Positions 1-6,848 of a stretch of DNA of 8,518 nucleotides are shown piece by piece. This DNA comes from Pseudomonadota bacterium (lineage in GTDB: Bacteria; Pseudomonadota; Alphaproteobacteria; Micropepsales; Micropepsaceae). The notes under the pieces are model-generated. The model searched no databases. It worked only from the letters and a program-made list of their open reading frames with translations, and was not told the DNA's origin. Numbering within the stretch: position 1 is the first letter of the stretch; every line of letters starts with the position of its first letter. Position numbers and translations under genes: made by a program. The stretch is taken from NCBI GenBank assembly GCA_023427355.1, contig JAEZBK010000266.1:1-8518 (forward strand). Direction: 5' to 3'.

Positions 1-1682
1 GCGCTGTAAAGCGCCACCTGCATCAGCCCGCCCGGCTTCAGCACCGACAGCAGCGCTTTCCATCCGGAAAAGGGATCGGCCATGTGATGCAGCACGCCCG
101 AACATTCGATCACGTCGAACGTCTGGCCCAGCGCCGCGATGTTCAGGATGTCGGCCTGGCCGAAGGCGATGCCGGTGACGCCCATCTCCTGGGCCTTGCG
201 CGCGGCATGGCCCAGGCTGGCGCGGCTCAAATCCACCGCCGTGATCGCGCCCCACTGGAAGCCGCGCGCCAGTTCGATCACCGACTGGCCGGTGCCGCAG
301 CCCGCCACCAGCAGGCTGGGCGCATCGGGCAGGGCCGTCACGCGCTCGGCCATGAAGGCAAAGCGGCTGGCCAGGAACACGCCCAGCTTTGCGGGTGCGA
401 TCACTTCGGGCAGCCGCGTCCAACGCGGATAGGGATTGGCTTCGTACTGCGCCTGCACCGCGCGGCTGATGTCATCCGACACCGGCGTCAGTTGCGGCAT
501 GGCCGCGCCCAGGCGCTTTTCCTGCGCAGGTTCGTCGCGCTGCTGCGCCAGCAGCAAGGCCAGCGCGGGCGTGTCCGCCGTCAGCGCCGCCGCATCGGGC
601 AGTGCGCCCAGCGGCAGGTAGCAGGCCAGCGCCACAAGCTGGGCGGGGCTGCGCGCCGACGGATCGGCCACCAGCCGCGCCACTTCGGCTTCTTCGTCCG
701 GCGCCAGGGGCCAGATATATTCATTCAGGAAACACTGCATCGCCAGCGTCACCGCGAAATCATCGTCGCTGCCGCCCGCCAGCAGCATCTGCCGCCGCGC
801 CGCCGCCAGCTCCGCCTCCAGGGCGATGTCGCCATTGGGCGAAAGCCGCAACAGCGTCATCAGCAATGCATCGTCCTGCAGCGCCCCGCCGGCGGCGCGC
901 CGCTTGCGGATCAGGTCCAGGCTGGCGCTCATGAAGACCCAGGGGCGGCTCCAGGCCCCGTTGATCGCGCGCAGCAGCAGCGCCCGCGCGCCCGGATCAT
1001 CCTCGTTCCAGCGCACATTCTGGATGATGTCGGCAAAGATGCGGTGGCTGCGCGGCGTGTCGTCCACCGCCAGCGCCTGCGTCACATGCGCCATCGCCGC
1101 CGACGCATCGCCCTGCGCCAGCGACAGCATGGCGAGGCTCTTGAGCGTATCGGCGTCACCGGGCAGCAGCGCCAGCACGCGCTGGTGACACGCCGCCGCC
1201 TCCGCCAGCAGGCCCTGGCTCCACAGCGCGTCGCCCAGGTTGGCCTGCGCCGCGGCCAGCGCCGGATTGAGTTCGACCGCGCGGCGGAAGCTCGCGGTCG
1301 CGGCCTTCACCTGGCCCTGTTCCATCTGCGCGTTGCCCAGGTTGTTGTGCGCCTCGGCGCTGTCCGGCTTCAGCGCCAGCGCCCGGCGCAGGCTCGCCAC
1401 CGCTTCGGCATTGCGCCCCAGCCCGCGCAACGCCAGCGCCAGGTTGGAATGCAGCGCCGCCGAACCGGGATCGAACTGCGCCGCGCGCGTCAGCAGATCC
1501 ACCGCCACGTCATCCTGCCCCACCTGGTGCGCCATCAGCCCCATCATGTGCAGCGCCGGCCCATGGCGCGGATCCGTCGCCAGGATGCGGTCATAGCGCG
1601 CCTTGGCGTCGGCCAGGCGCCCGGCCTGGTGCAGGTCCTGCGCGTCCTCGAACAGCCGCGCCATCTGGGGAGATAAAGTCAT
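1..1682 (-). CDS. TPR-repeat protein with C-terminal class I SAM-dependent methyltransferase domain (partial, C-terminus outside window)
   Basis: The reverse strand is open for 560 codons from ATG at 1682 to the window edge. Residues about 7-206 form roughly six TPR units of about 34 residues, with the usual G-R/Q-EA-DP pattern. A helical linker follows (about 207-405). Then comes NPYPRW at 416-421, a motif I associate with TPR-methyltransferase fusions. The methyltransferase core has motif I VAGCGTGQS (459-467), the acidic residue of AVDLS (482-486), and FDVIECSGVLHH (522-533). The SAM-binding half is therefore present, but the rest of the fold is cut off. The substrate is unknown; TPRs suggest a protein partner or target. 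There is no Shine-Dalgarno before 1682, but a TATAGT box ends eight bases upstream, which fits a leaderless or nearly leaderless message. An in-frame ATG at 1664 is the alternative start. The gene diverges from bioF. A BioC-like role in making pimeloyl-ACP cannot be excluded, but nothing in the sequence shows it. Confidence 0.9.
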   Translation of the reverse strand, partial: MTLSPQMARLFEDAQDLHQAGRLADAKARYDRILATDPRHGPALHMMGLMAHQVGQDDVAVDLLTRAAQFDPGSAALHSNLALALRGLGRNAEAVASLRRALALKPDSAEAHNNLGNAQMEQGQVKAATASFRRAVELNPALAAAQANLGDALWSQGLLAEAAACHQRVLALLPGDADTLKSLAMLSLAQGDASAAMAHVTQALAVDDTPRSHRIFADIIQNVRWNEDDPGARALLLRAINGAWSRPWVFMSASLDLIRKRRAAGGALQDDALLMTLLRLSPNGDIALEAELAAARRQMLLAGGSDDDFAVTLAMQCFLNEYIWPLAPDEEAEVARLVADPSARSPAQLVALACYLPLGALPDAAALTADTPALALLLAQQRDEPAQEKRLGAAMPQLTPVSDDISRAVQAQYEANPYPRWTRLPEVIAPAKLGVFLASRFAFMAERVTALPDAPSLLVAGCGTGQSVIELARGFQWGAITAVDLSRASLGHAARKAQEMGVTGIAFGQADILNIAALGQTFDVIECSGVLHHMADPFSGWKALLSVLKPGGLMQVALYS

Positions 1683-1690
1683 GGCGCCGG

Positions 1691-1698
1691 ACTATAGA
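1691..1698. promoter_or_regulatory. Overlapping divergent -10 boxes between the TPR-methyltransferase gene and bioF
   Basis: The 59-base gap between the two start codons contains ACTATAGA. Read on the minus strand it gives TATAGT (1696 to 1691), eight bases before the TPR-methyltransferase ATG. Read on the plus strand it gives TATAGA (1693-1698), about 43 bases before the bioF ATG. Both resemble the sigma-70 -10 hexamer. No good -35 hexamer is visible at 16-18 bases on either strand, so this is a tentative call. If both are used, the two polymerases would compete for the same DNA. Confidence 0.35.
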
Positions 1699-1741
1699 GT
1701 TTGGCTTGCCCTTTAAAAGCCCCTGTGGAATGGATCGCCCC

Positions 1742-2863
1742 ATGAAGCCGCATCACACCGCGCTTGCGGCGCTGGCCCGCAAGGCGCGGCTCAGGCGTCT
1801 TGCTCCCGCCGCCGGGCTGGATTTCACCAGCAATGACTATATCGGCCTGGCCCAGAGCGAAGCCTTGCGCGATGCCGCACAGGCGGCGCTGGACCGCGGC
1901 GTGCCGCTGGGCGCGGGCGGCGCGCGCCTGCTGCGCGGCAACCATCATGAACATGAGGCGCTGGAGGCGGATGCCGCCGCCTTTTTCGGCGCGCAGGCCG
2001 CGCTGTATTTTCCCACCGGCTTCGCCGCCAACGCCGCGCTGATCGCCGCCCTGCCGCGCCGCGAGGACATCATCATCCATGACGCGCTGATCCACGCCTC
2101 CATCCGCGATGGCCTCGATCCATCGCGCGTGCCCGTGGTGGCGGTCCCGCACAACGATGTCACCGCCATCGCCGACGCCATCAAGGCCTGGCGGGGCAAG
2201 GGCGGAACGGGCAGGGCCTGGATCGCGGTGGAGACACTCTATTCCATGGATGGCGACCGGGCCCCGCTCGCCGATCTGGTGGCGCTGGCCGGCGAAACGG
2301 ACTCGATGCTGGTGCTGGATGAAGCCCATGCCACCGGCGTCTATGGTCCGCAGGGCCGCGGCCTGGCCGCCGCCTTCGAGGGCCGCGACAACATCATCAC
2401 GCTCCACACCTGCGGCAAGGCGCTGGGCGCATCGGGCGGCCTCGTCACCTGTGCGCAGGTCTACAAGGATTATCTGGTCAACCGCGCGCCCGCCTTCATC
2501 TATTCCACCGCGCCATCGCCCCTGATGGCGGCGGTGGTGCGCGCGGCGCTGACCCTGTGCGCCGCCGCCGATCCGCAGCGCGCGCAGCTGGTGGCGCTGG
2601 TCGCCCATGCGCAGGCCCGTTTGCGCGACACGCCTTGGGCCGCCAGCGCATCGCCGATCCAGCCCATCATCCTGGGCGCCGATGCCCGCGCCATGGCCTT
2701 TGCGTCCGCGCTGCAGGAGGCGGGCTTCGACATCCGCGCCATCCGGCCGCCCACCGTGCCCGAAGGCACGGCGCGGCTGCGCCTGATGCTGACCACGCAT
2801 GTCACGCCGTCCGATCTCGATGCGGTCTTCGCCCATCTCGCCGCGCAGATGGCCCGCGCATGA
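1742..2863 (+). CDS. bioF: 8-amino-7-oxononanoate synthase (BioF)
   Basis: This is a PLP enzyme of the alpha-oxoamine synthase family. It condenses a pimeloyl thioester with L-alanine to give 8-amino-7-oxononanoate (KAPA), CO2 and free carrier, the first step of biotin ring assembly in the cytosol. The 373 residues are close to the usual family length. Visible motifs are [20 protein letters not shown] (56-75), the cofactor-stacking histidine in LIHAS (H118, like E. coli H133), [11 protein letters not shown] with D193 and H196 (like E. coli D204 and H207), and the Schiff-base lysine in [11 protein letters not shown] (K226, like E. coli K236). The start at 1742 has a weak GGA seven bases upstream. 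In-frame ATG 1730 leaves no room for a ribosome site, and TTG 1706 would add an atypical tail. It is the first gene of the bioF-bioD-bioA-msrA operon, and its stop overlaps the bioD start as ATGA. Confidence 0.96.
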   Translation: MKPHHTALAALARKARLRRLAPAAGLDFTSNDYIGLAQSEALRDAAQAALDRGVPLGAGGARLLRGNHHEHEALEADAAAFFGAQAALYFPTGFAANAALIAALPRREDIIIHDALIHASIRDGLDPSRVPVVAVPHNDVTAIADAIKAWRGKGGTGRAWIAVETLYSMDGDRAPLADLVALAGETDSMLVLDEAHATGVYGPQGRGLAAAFEGRDNIITLHTCGKALGASGGLVTCAQVYKDYLVNRAPAFIYSTAPSPLMAAVVRAALTLCAAADPQRAQLVALVAHAQARLRDTPWAASASPIQPIILGADARAMAFASALQEAGFDIRAIRPPTVPEGTARLRLMLTTHVTPSDLDAVFAHLAAQMARA

Positions 2864-3462
2864 GGCTGGTTGTCGGCGGCACCGATACCGATATCGGCAA
2901 GACGGTCTTCGCCGCCGCGCTCGCTGCCGCGTCGGGGACGCCCTACTGGAAACCGGTACAGGCCGGCTGCGAACCGGCCAGCGACAGCCAGACCGCCGCG
3001 CGGCTGGGCGCCACCGTCCTGCCCGAACGCTATCGCCTCAAGCTGCCCGCCTCGCCACACCAGGCGGCGGCGCAGGAGGGCATCACCATCGACCCCGCTG
3101 CGCTGACGCCGCCGGACGGTCCCCTGGTCATCGAAGGCGTGGGCGGGTTGCTGGTGCCGCTCACCCGCACCGTGCTGGCCCTCGATGTCTTCGCACGCTG
3201 GGGCCTGCCGATGGTGCTGTGCGCCCGGACCACGCTGGGCACGATCAACCACACCCTGCTGTCGGTGGAAGCGATCCGTGCACGGAACATACCGCTCACC
3301 GGCATCGCCTTCATCGGCGACGAAAACCGGGAAAGCGAAACCATCATCACCGAAATCTCCGGCGGCAGGCGCCTGGGCCGCCTGCCGCGCCTGGCGGTCC
3401 TGGATCGCGGCACGCTCGCCGCCGCCTTCGCCGCGCATTTCGACCTGAAGGATTTCGCGTGA
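2860..3462 (+). CDS. bioD: Dethiobiotin synthetase (BioD)
   Basis: This ATP-dependent cytosolic enzyme closes the ureido ring of 7,8-diaminopelargonate with CO2 to form dethiobiotin. The 200-residue product is near normal family length, if slightly short. It starts with the P-loop GTDTDIGKT (7-15), in which aspartate stands where many family members have G or E. KPVQAG (31-36) supplies the active-site lysine corresponding to E. coli K37. [10 protein letters not shown] (92-101) carries the acidic residue of the metal site. [19 protein letters not shown] (122-140) is the conserved stretch following the switch-like region. The ATG sits inside the bioF stop (ATGA, 2860-2863). No Shine-Dalgarno is visible in front of it, so it probably depends on ribosomes finishing bioF. 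Its stop overlaps the bioA start. In the pathway it acts after BioA, although it is encoded before it. Confidence 0.95.
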   Translation: MRLVVGGTDTDIGKTVFAAALAAASGTPYWKPVQAGCEPASDSQTAARLGATVLPERYRLKLPASPHQAAAQEGITIDPAALTPPDGPLVIEGVGGLLVPLTRTVLALDVFARWGLPMVLCARTTLGTINHTLLSVEAIRARNIPLTGIAFIGDENRESETIITEISGGRRLGRLPRLAVLDRGTLAAAFAAHFDLKDFA

Positions 3463-4712
3463 GCCCCGCCTCCCGTTCAAAAGTCTGGCACCCCTTCACC
3501 CAGCACGCCATCGCGCCTGCACCGCTGAAGGTGGCGCGCGGCCAGGCCGCCACCCTCATTCTCGAAGACGGACGGCGCATCCTGGACGGCATCTCCTCCT
3601 GGTGGGTGACGACGCATGGGCACAATCATCCCCGCATCATGGCGGCGATCCGCGCCCAGACCGAAAAACTGGACCAGGTGATCTTCGCGGGCTCCACCCA
3701 CCAGCCTGCCGAGGATCTGGCCGCCGAACTCATCCGCATCGCCCCCAACGGGCTGGGCCATGTCTTCTATTCCGACAGCGGCTCCACCGCCGTCGAAGTG
3801 GCGCTGAAGATGGCGCTGGGTTTCTGGCATAACAGCGGCAAGGCCCGCACGAAAATCATCGCGCTCGACCATGCCTATCATGGCGACACCATCGGCACGA
3901 TGGCGGCGGGCGAACGCGGCGTCTTCAACGCCGCCTATGCGCCGCTGCTGTTCGACGTGGCGCGGCTGCCATTTCCCGTCGATCCGGCCGCCACGCTGGC
4001 TGCGCTGGAACGCGAAGCGCCGGGCGCGGCCGCCCTGATCGTCGAGCCGCTGCTGCTGGGGGCAGGGGGCATGCTGATGTACGGCCCCGACATCCTGCGC
4101 GCCATGAAGCGCATCTGCGAAAAGCACGGCACGCTTTTCATCGCCGACGAGGTGCTGACCGGCTTCGGCCGCACCGGCACGCTGTTCGCCTGCGAACAGG
4201 CGGGCATCACGCCCGACCTTCTGTGCCTGGCCAAGGGCCTGACCGGCGGGGCCATGCCGCTGGCCGTCACGCTGGCCACCGCCGCCATCTTCGACGCGCA
4301 TTGCTCCGAAGACCGGCGCAAGACCTTCTTCCATTCCAGTTCCTACACCGCCACCCCCATCGCCTGTGCCGCCGCCTGTGAAAATCTCGCCATCTGGCGC
4401 GAAGAGCCGGTGCGCGACCGCATCGCCACCCTCGCCACGCTGCAGCAGCAACGTCTCGACGGGTTCCGCGATGATCCGCGCGTCGCCAATCTGCGTAGAA
4501 CAGGAACGGTGGCTGCGCTCGACCTGAAGGTGTCCGATCCCGGCTATCTGGCCGGCATCGGTCCGCACCTGATGGCCCGGTTCCTGGAGCGGGGCGTCTT
4601 GCTCCGGCCCCTGGGCAACACCATCTATGTCCTGCCGCCCTATTGCATCACGGCGGCCGAACTCGACATGATCTATGATGCCATCCGCACCAGCGTGGAA
4701 GGAATGTCATGA
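3459..4712 (+). CDS. bioA: Adenosylmethionine-8-amino-7-oxononanoate aminotransferase (BioA)
   Basis: This class III PLP aminotransferase converts KAPA to 7,8-diaminopelargonate. The amino donor is usually S-adenosylmethionine, and lysine in a few relatives. The product has 417 residues, a typical length. Motifs in order are WHPFTQ (10-15), GISSWW (44-49), [16 protein letters not shown] (105-120), HAYHGDT (138-144), the PLP-aspartate motif [13 protein letters not shown] (228-240, D230), [10 protein letters not shown] with the Schiff-base lysine (255-264, K259), and [14 protein letters not shown] (382-395), whose R383 matches the carboxylate-binding R391 of E. coli. The start is GTG at 3459, overlapping the bioD stop as GTGA. 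AAGGA at 3448-3452, six bases upstream, supports it, and the protein then begins just before the conserved WHPF block. F13 replaces the tyrosine at E. coli position 17, so the donor cannot be assumed. Its stop overlaps msrA as ATGA. Confidence 0.95.
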   Translation: MSPASRSKVWHPFTQHAIAPAPLKVARGQAATLILEDGRRILDGISSWWVTTHGHNHPRIMAAIRAQTEKLDQVIFAGSTHQPAEDLAAELIRIAPNGLGHVFYSDSGSTAVEVALKMALGFWHNSGKARTKIIALDHAYHGDTIGTMAAGERGVFNAAYAPLLFDVARLPFPVDPAATLAALEREAPGAAALIVEPLLLGAGGMLMYGPDILRAMKRICEKHGTLFIADEVLTGFGRTGTLFACEQAGITPDLLCLAKGLTGGAMPLAVTLATAAIFDAHCSEDRRKTFFHSSSYTATPIACAAACENLAIWREEPVRDRIATLATLQQQRLDGFRDDPRVANLRRTGTVAALDLKVSDPGYLAGIGPHLMARFLERGVLLRPLGNTIYVLPPYCITAAELDMIYDAIRTSVEGMS

Positions 4713-5392
4713 AATTCGCTCTGGCCATCGCCCTGACCGTCGCGCTCGCGACCGGCGCTAGCGCAGCCGAAATCAACCGGCAGATACCGGCGGCGGCCTA
4801 TGATCCGCCCAACACCGCCGCCACCGAAAAGGCGGTCTTCGCCGGGGGGTGCTTCTGGGGCATCCAGGGCGTCTTCCAGCATGTGAAGGGCGTCACCTCG
4901 GCCGTCTCGGGCTATTCCGGCGGCACGAAGGAAACCGCGACCTACAACCAGGTCATCACCGAAACCACCGGCCATGCCGAGGCGGTGGAAGTCACCTTCG
5001 ATCCCAGGCAGGTGTCCTATGCCGCGCTCCTGCGCATCTTCTTCTCGGTCGCCCACGACCCGACCGAGGTGAACCGCCAGGGCCCCGACACCGGTCCCAG
5101 CTATCGCACCGCGCTGTTCCCGCTGGCGCCGCGTCAGGAGAAGGTGGCGCGCGACTACATCGCCCAGCTCGACAGGGCGAAGCTGTTTCCCCGCGCCATC
5201 GCCACCAGGGTCGAGGCCTTCAAGGGCTTCTTCGCGGCCGAGGACTACCACCAGGATTATCTCTACAACAATCCGTCCCAGCCCTACATCGTGATCAACG
5301 ACCTGCCCAAGCTGCGCAACCTTGCCAAGGTCTGGCCGGACCATTGGCGTTCGCAACCGGTCCTGGTGCGCAACCACCTGTCGGGGAAGTAA
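4709..5392 (+). CDS. msrA: Exported peptide-methionine (S)-S-oxide reductase (MsrA), single-cysteine type
   Basis: This enzyme reduces the S epimer of methionine sulfoxide in oxidised proteins. The 227-residue product begins with a Sec signal peptide ([20 protein letters not shown], cleavage near residue 19-20), so it should act in the periplasm. The catalytic motif is GGCFWG (46-51, C48). GYSGG (68-72), GHAEAVEV with the catalytic glutamate E91, SYRTALF (131-137) and EDYHQDY (178-184) are further family motifs. C48 is the only cysteine in the protein. The C-terminal resolving cysteines of E. coli-type MsrA are absent, so turnover would need an outside reductant. AAGGA at 4699-4703 lies five bases before the ATG. 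The ATG overlaps the bioA stop (ATGA), making msrA the fourth gene of the biotin operon. A 166-base gap follows. Confidence 0.95.
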   Translation: MKFALAIALTVALATGASAAEINRQIPAAAYDPPNTAATEKAVFAGGCFWGIQGVFQHVKGVTSAVSGYSGGTKETATYNQVITETTGHAEAVEVTFDPRQVSYAALLRIFFSVAHDPTEVNRQGPDTGPSYRTALFPLAPRQEKVARDYIAQLDRAKLFPRAIATRVEAFKGFFAAEDYHQDYLYNNPSQPYIVINDLPKLRNLAKVWPDHWRSQPVLVRNHLSGK

Positions 5393-5414
5393 GCCGCGCG
5401 CGGCCGCGAAATCC

Positions 5415-5459
5415 CGGATAACCCGTGATTCCCGCGCCGCAAAAGGCGGATTAACCCGT
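5415..5459 (+). repeat. Short imperfect direct repeat between msrA and the IalB genes
   Basis: CGGATAACCCGT (5415-5426) and CGGATTAACCCGT (5447-5459) are near-identical copies starting 32 bases apart, about three helical turns, in the 166-base gap upstream of the first IalB gene. Each contains CGG and CCG arms around an AT-rich centre, so each is also a partial inverted repeat. They could be operator half-sites for the IalB genes. The rest of the gap (5393-5558) contains a GC-only palindrome at 5393-5404, but I see no convincing promoter or intrinsic terminator. Confidence 0.35.
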
Positions 5460-5558
5460 TTCCTTTGCCGGATGTTTCTGCTAACTCCTGCCCCCGGTTT
5501 AACGGACCGGCGGGCCGCCTTGGGGGCGATCCCGCACAATGCGAAGCGAAGCGGACAC

Positions 5559-6155
5559 ATGAACAATAACATCCAACGCCTTGCCATCGGCGGCGGCGCT
5601 CTGGTGCTGGGCCTGTTGCTCGGCTGGGGCCTGCGCGGCGTGCTGACCTTTAATTCGGCCACCGAGATGACGACACCCTATCAGGACTGGCGCACCTATT
5701 GCCCGCCGGCCGTGGCCGAGGGGGTCTCCTGCGAACTGATGGGCGACATCCGCGCCACCGAAGGCGAAGGCGCGGTCAAGCCGGTCATTGCGCGCATCTC
5801 GATCGTCAAGGATCGCCGCAACAAGGAAAACCCGAACCAGGAGCTGATCGCCCTGACCGTTCCGCTGCAGGTTCTGCTCGAGCCGGGCGTGGGTCTGCAG
5901 ATCGGCAAGGAGCCGGTGAAGACCTTCAAGTTCCGCACCTGCAACAATGTCGGCTGCGTCGCCACCGCGCCGCTGGAGCCCGCCGTCCTGGACGGTCTGC
6001 GCGCCAACACCGAAACCCGCGTCTCCTTCACGGGCGCGAACCCCGGCGACAAGCCGCAGAGCCTGCAGGTGTCGTTCAACGGCTTCAGCTCGGCCTATGG
6101 CGCCTACAACCGCGGCAATGGCCGTCGTGATTCCTGGTTCTGGAGACTCTTCTGA
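5559..6155 (+). CDS. IalB-family protein, membrane-anchored (first of tandem pair)
   Basis: The 198-residue product has an N-terminal hydrophobic segment (about 7-30) without a clear signal peptidase site, suggesting an inner-membrane anchor with a periplasmic domain. The domain resembles the invasion-associated locus B family, named for a Bartonella protein linked to red-cell entry but widespread in free-living alphaproteobacteria. The four cysteines are arranged in two pairs, C48/C58 (near W44) and C128/C133, as expected for two disulfides. The second gene product has the same layout, including a shared FNGFSSA/FDGFSSA block near the C-terminus (here 173-179). The biochemical function is unknown. 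The ATG has only a weak GGA three bases upstream; no better in-frame start gives a sensible N-terminus. The stop overlaps the next ATG by one base (TGATG). Confidence 0.82.
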   Translation: MNNNIQRLAIGGGALVLGLLLGWGLRGVLTFNSATEMTTPYQDWRTYCPPAVAEGVSCELMGDIRATEGEGAVKPVIARISIVKDRRNKENPNQELIALTVPLQVLLEPGVGLQIGKEPVKTFKFRTCNNVGCVATAPLEPAVLDGLRANTETRVSFTGANPGDKPQSLQVSFNGFSSAYGAYNRGNGRRDSWFWRLF

Positions 6156-6703
6156 TGCGATTCAAAACCTCTCTCGCCCTCACGGCCGCGCTTCTGGGCC
6201 TGACGGCCGTCGCGGCCTCGGCGCAGACGCCGACCACGACCAAGCATGACAATTTCTTTGTCCGCTGCTTCCCGGTGCAGAATGGCGCGCCCTGCGACCT
6301 GTTCCAGGAAGTGGGCAACCGCGAAACCGGCCAGCGCCTGGTGACCTTCTCCATCGCCTTCCTGCCCACCGACAGCCGCTATGTCATGGTGATCGGCCTG
6401 CCGCTGGGCGTGGCGATCGAAAAGGGCGTGGTCATCCAGCCCAACACCTTCTCCACCCCGACCATGAATTTCCGCCGCTGCGACCAGGGCGGTTGCTATG
6501 TCGAGGCCCAGGTGGACAAGCAGCTGATCGACGCCTTCATGGGCTCCAAGGGCGATGCCAAGCTGCGCATCACCGTGGACGGCGAAGACAAGCCGCGTGA
6601 GCTGCCGCTGAACTTCGACGGCTTCTCCTCCGCCCATAACGACATGGTGGCGCAGAACCGCGCCCGCGGCACCAAGCCGGCTGCGGCTCCGGCAACGCCG
6701 TAA
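6155..6703 (+). CDS. IalB-family protein, secreted (second of tandem pair)
   Basis: The 182-residue product begins with a typical Sec signal peptide (MRFKTSLALTAALLGLTAVAASA, cleavage before Q24). A compact domain with cysteines C38, C47, C109 and C114 follows, the same paired arrangement as in the upstream protein. Other conserved pieces are FFVRCF (34-39), CDLFQEV (47-53), FRRCDQGGCYVEA (106-118) and FDGFSSA (154-160). The C-terminus is an alanine/proline-rich tail. It belongs to the IalB family; the role is probably periplasmic or outer-envelope, but no reaction is known. GGAG (6142-6145) precedes the ATG by nine bases. The ATG overlaps the previous stop as TGATG, so the two proteins are likely made together and may form a heteromer. 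An intrinsic terminator follows 20 bases after the stop. Confidence 0.88.
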   Translation: MRFKTSLALTAALLGLTAVAASAQTPTTTKHDNFFVRCFPVQNGAPCDLFQEVGNRETGQRLVTFSIAFLPTDSRYVMVIGLPLGVAIEKGVVIQPNTFSTPTMNFRRCDQGGCYVEAQVDKQLIDAFMGSKGDAKLRITVDGEDKPRELPLNFDGFSSAHNDMVAQNRARGTKPAAAPATP

Positions 6704-6723
6704 GCGTTACAGCCTGAATCAGG

Positions 6724-6754
6724 AAAGGCCCATGCGAAAGCATGGGCCTTTTTT
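6724..6754 (+). terminator. Intrinsic terminator of the IalB gene pair
   Basis: A perfect 12-base-pair stem, AAAGGCCCATGC (6724-6735) with GCATGGGCCTTT (6740-6751), encloses a GAAA tetraloop and runs into six T residues (6749-6754). This is a textbook rho-independent terminator for the upstream genes. Read on the opposite strand, for msrB, the T run is only three bases followed by CC, so it is a weaker terminator in that direction. Confidence 0.93.
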
Positions 6755-6848
6755 GTTTGGAAGCGGCGCGAACGGGCCTTTATCCCGACCGCCGCAGCGA
6801 CAGCCGCGGCGCGACCCGCCGCATCTGCGACGGAAGGGGACAATCAAA

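Noticed and set aside
84..1676. Long plus-strand open frame of 530 codons
   Set aside because: Its translation is an Arg/Gln/His-rich low-complexity string with no domain. It is antisense to the clear TPR-methyltransferase gene; GC-rich codon use creates such frames.
1691..1701. BioR operator (consensus TTATMKATAA) in the bioF upstream gap
   Set aside because: CTATAGAGTT matches only about six of ten consensus positions and lacks the symmetric AT-rich ends, so it is better read as -10 boxes.
1679..2836. Minus-strand 385-codon open frame over bioF
   Set aside because: Arg/Gly/Gln-rich shadow opposite a gene whose BioF active-site residues are all recognisable.
3477..4568. Minus-strand 363-codon open frame over bioA
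   Set aside because: Shadow of bioA; no recognisable domain and composition typical of antisense frames.
5393..5404. GCCGCGCGCGGC palindrome just after msrA as a terminator
   Set aside because: It has no loop and no T run; chance palindromes are common in GC-rich DNA.
4673..5662. Minus-strand 329-codon open frame over msrA and the following gap
   Set aside because: Antisense to msrA, which has complete family motifs; the frame has no domain or ribosome site I can support.
6713..6723. CCTGA-A-TCAGG palindrome before the IalB terminator
   Set aside because: One-base loop cannot form a useful RNA hairpin, and there is no promoter nearby for it to serve as an operator.
6780..6848. GC-rich repeated CCGCCGCA stretches between the IalB terminator and msrB stop
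   Set aside because: Irregular, short and without a T run on the minus strand; no support for an RNA gene or msrB terminator.
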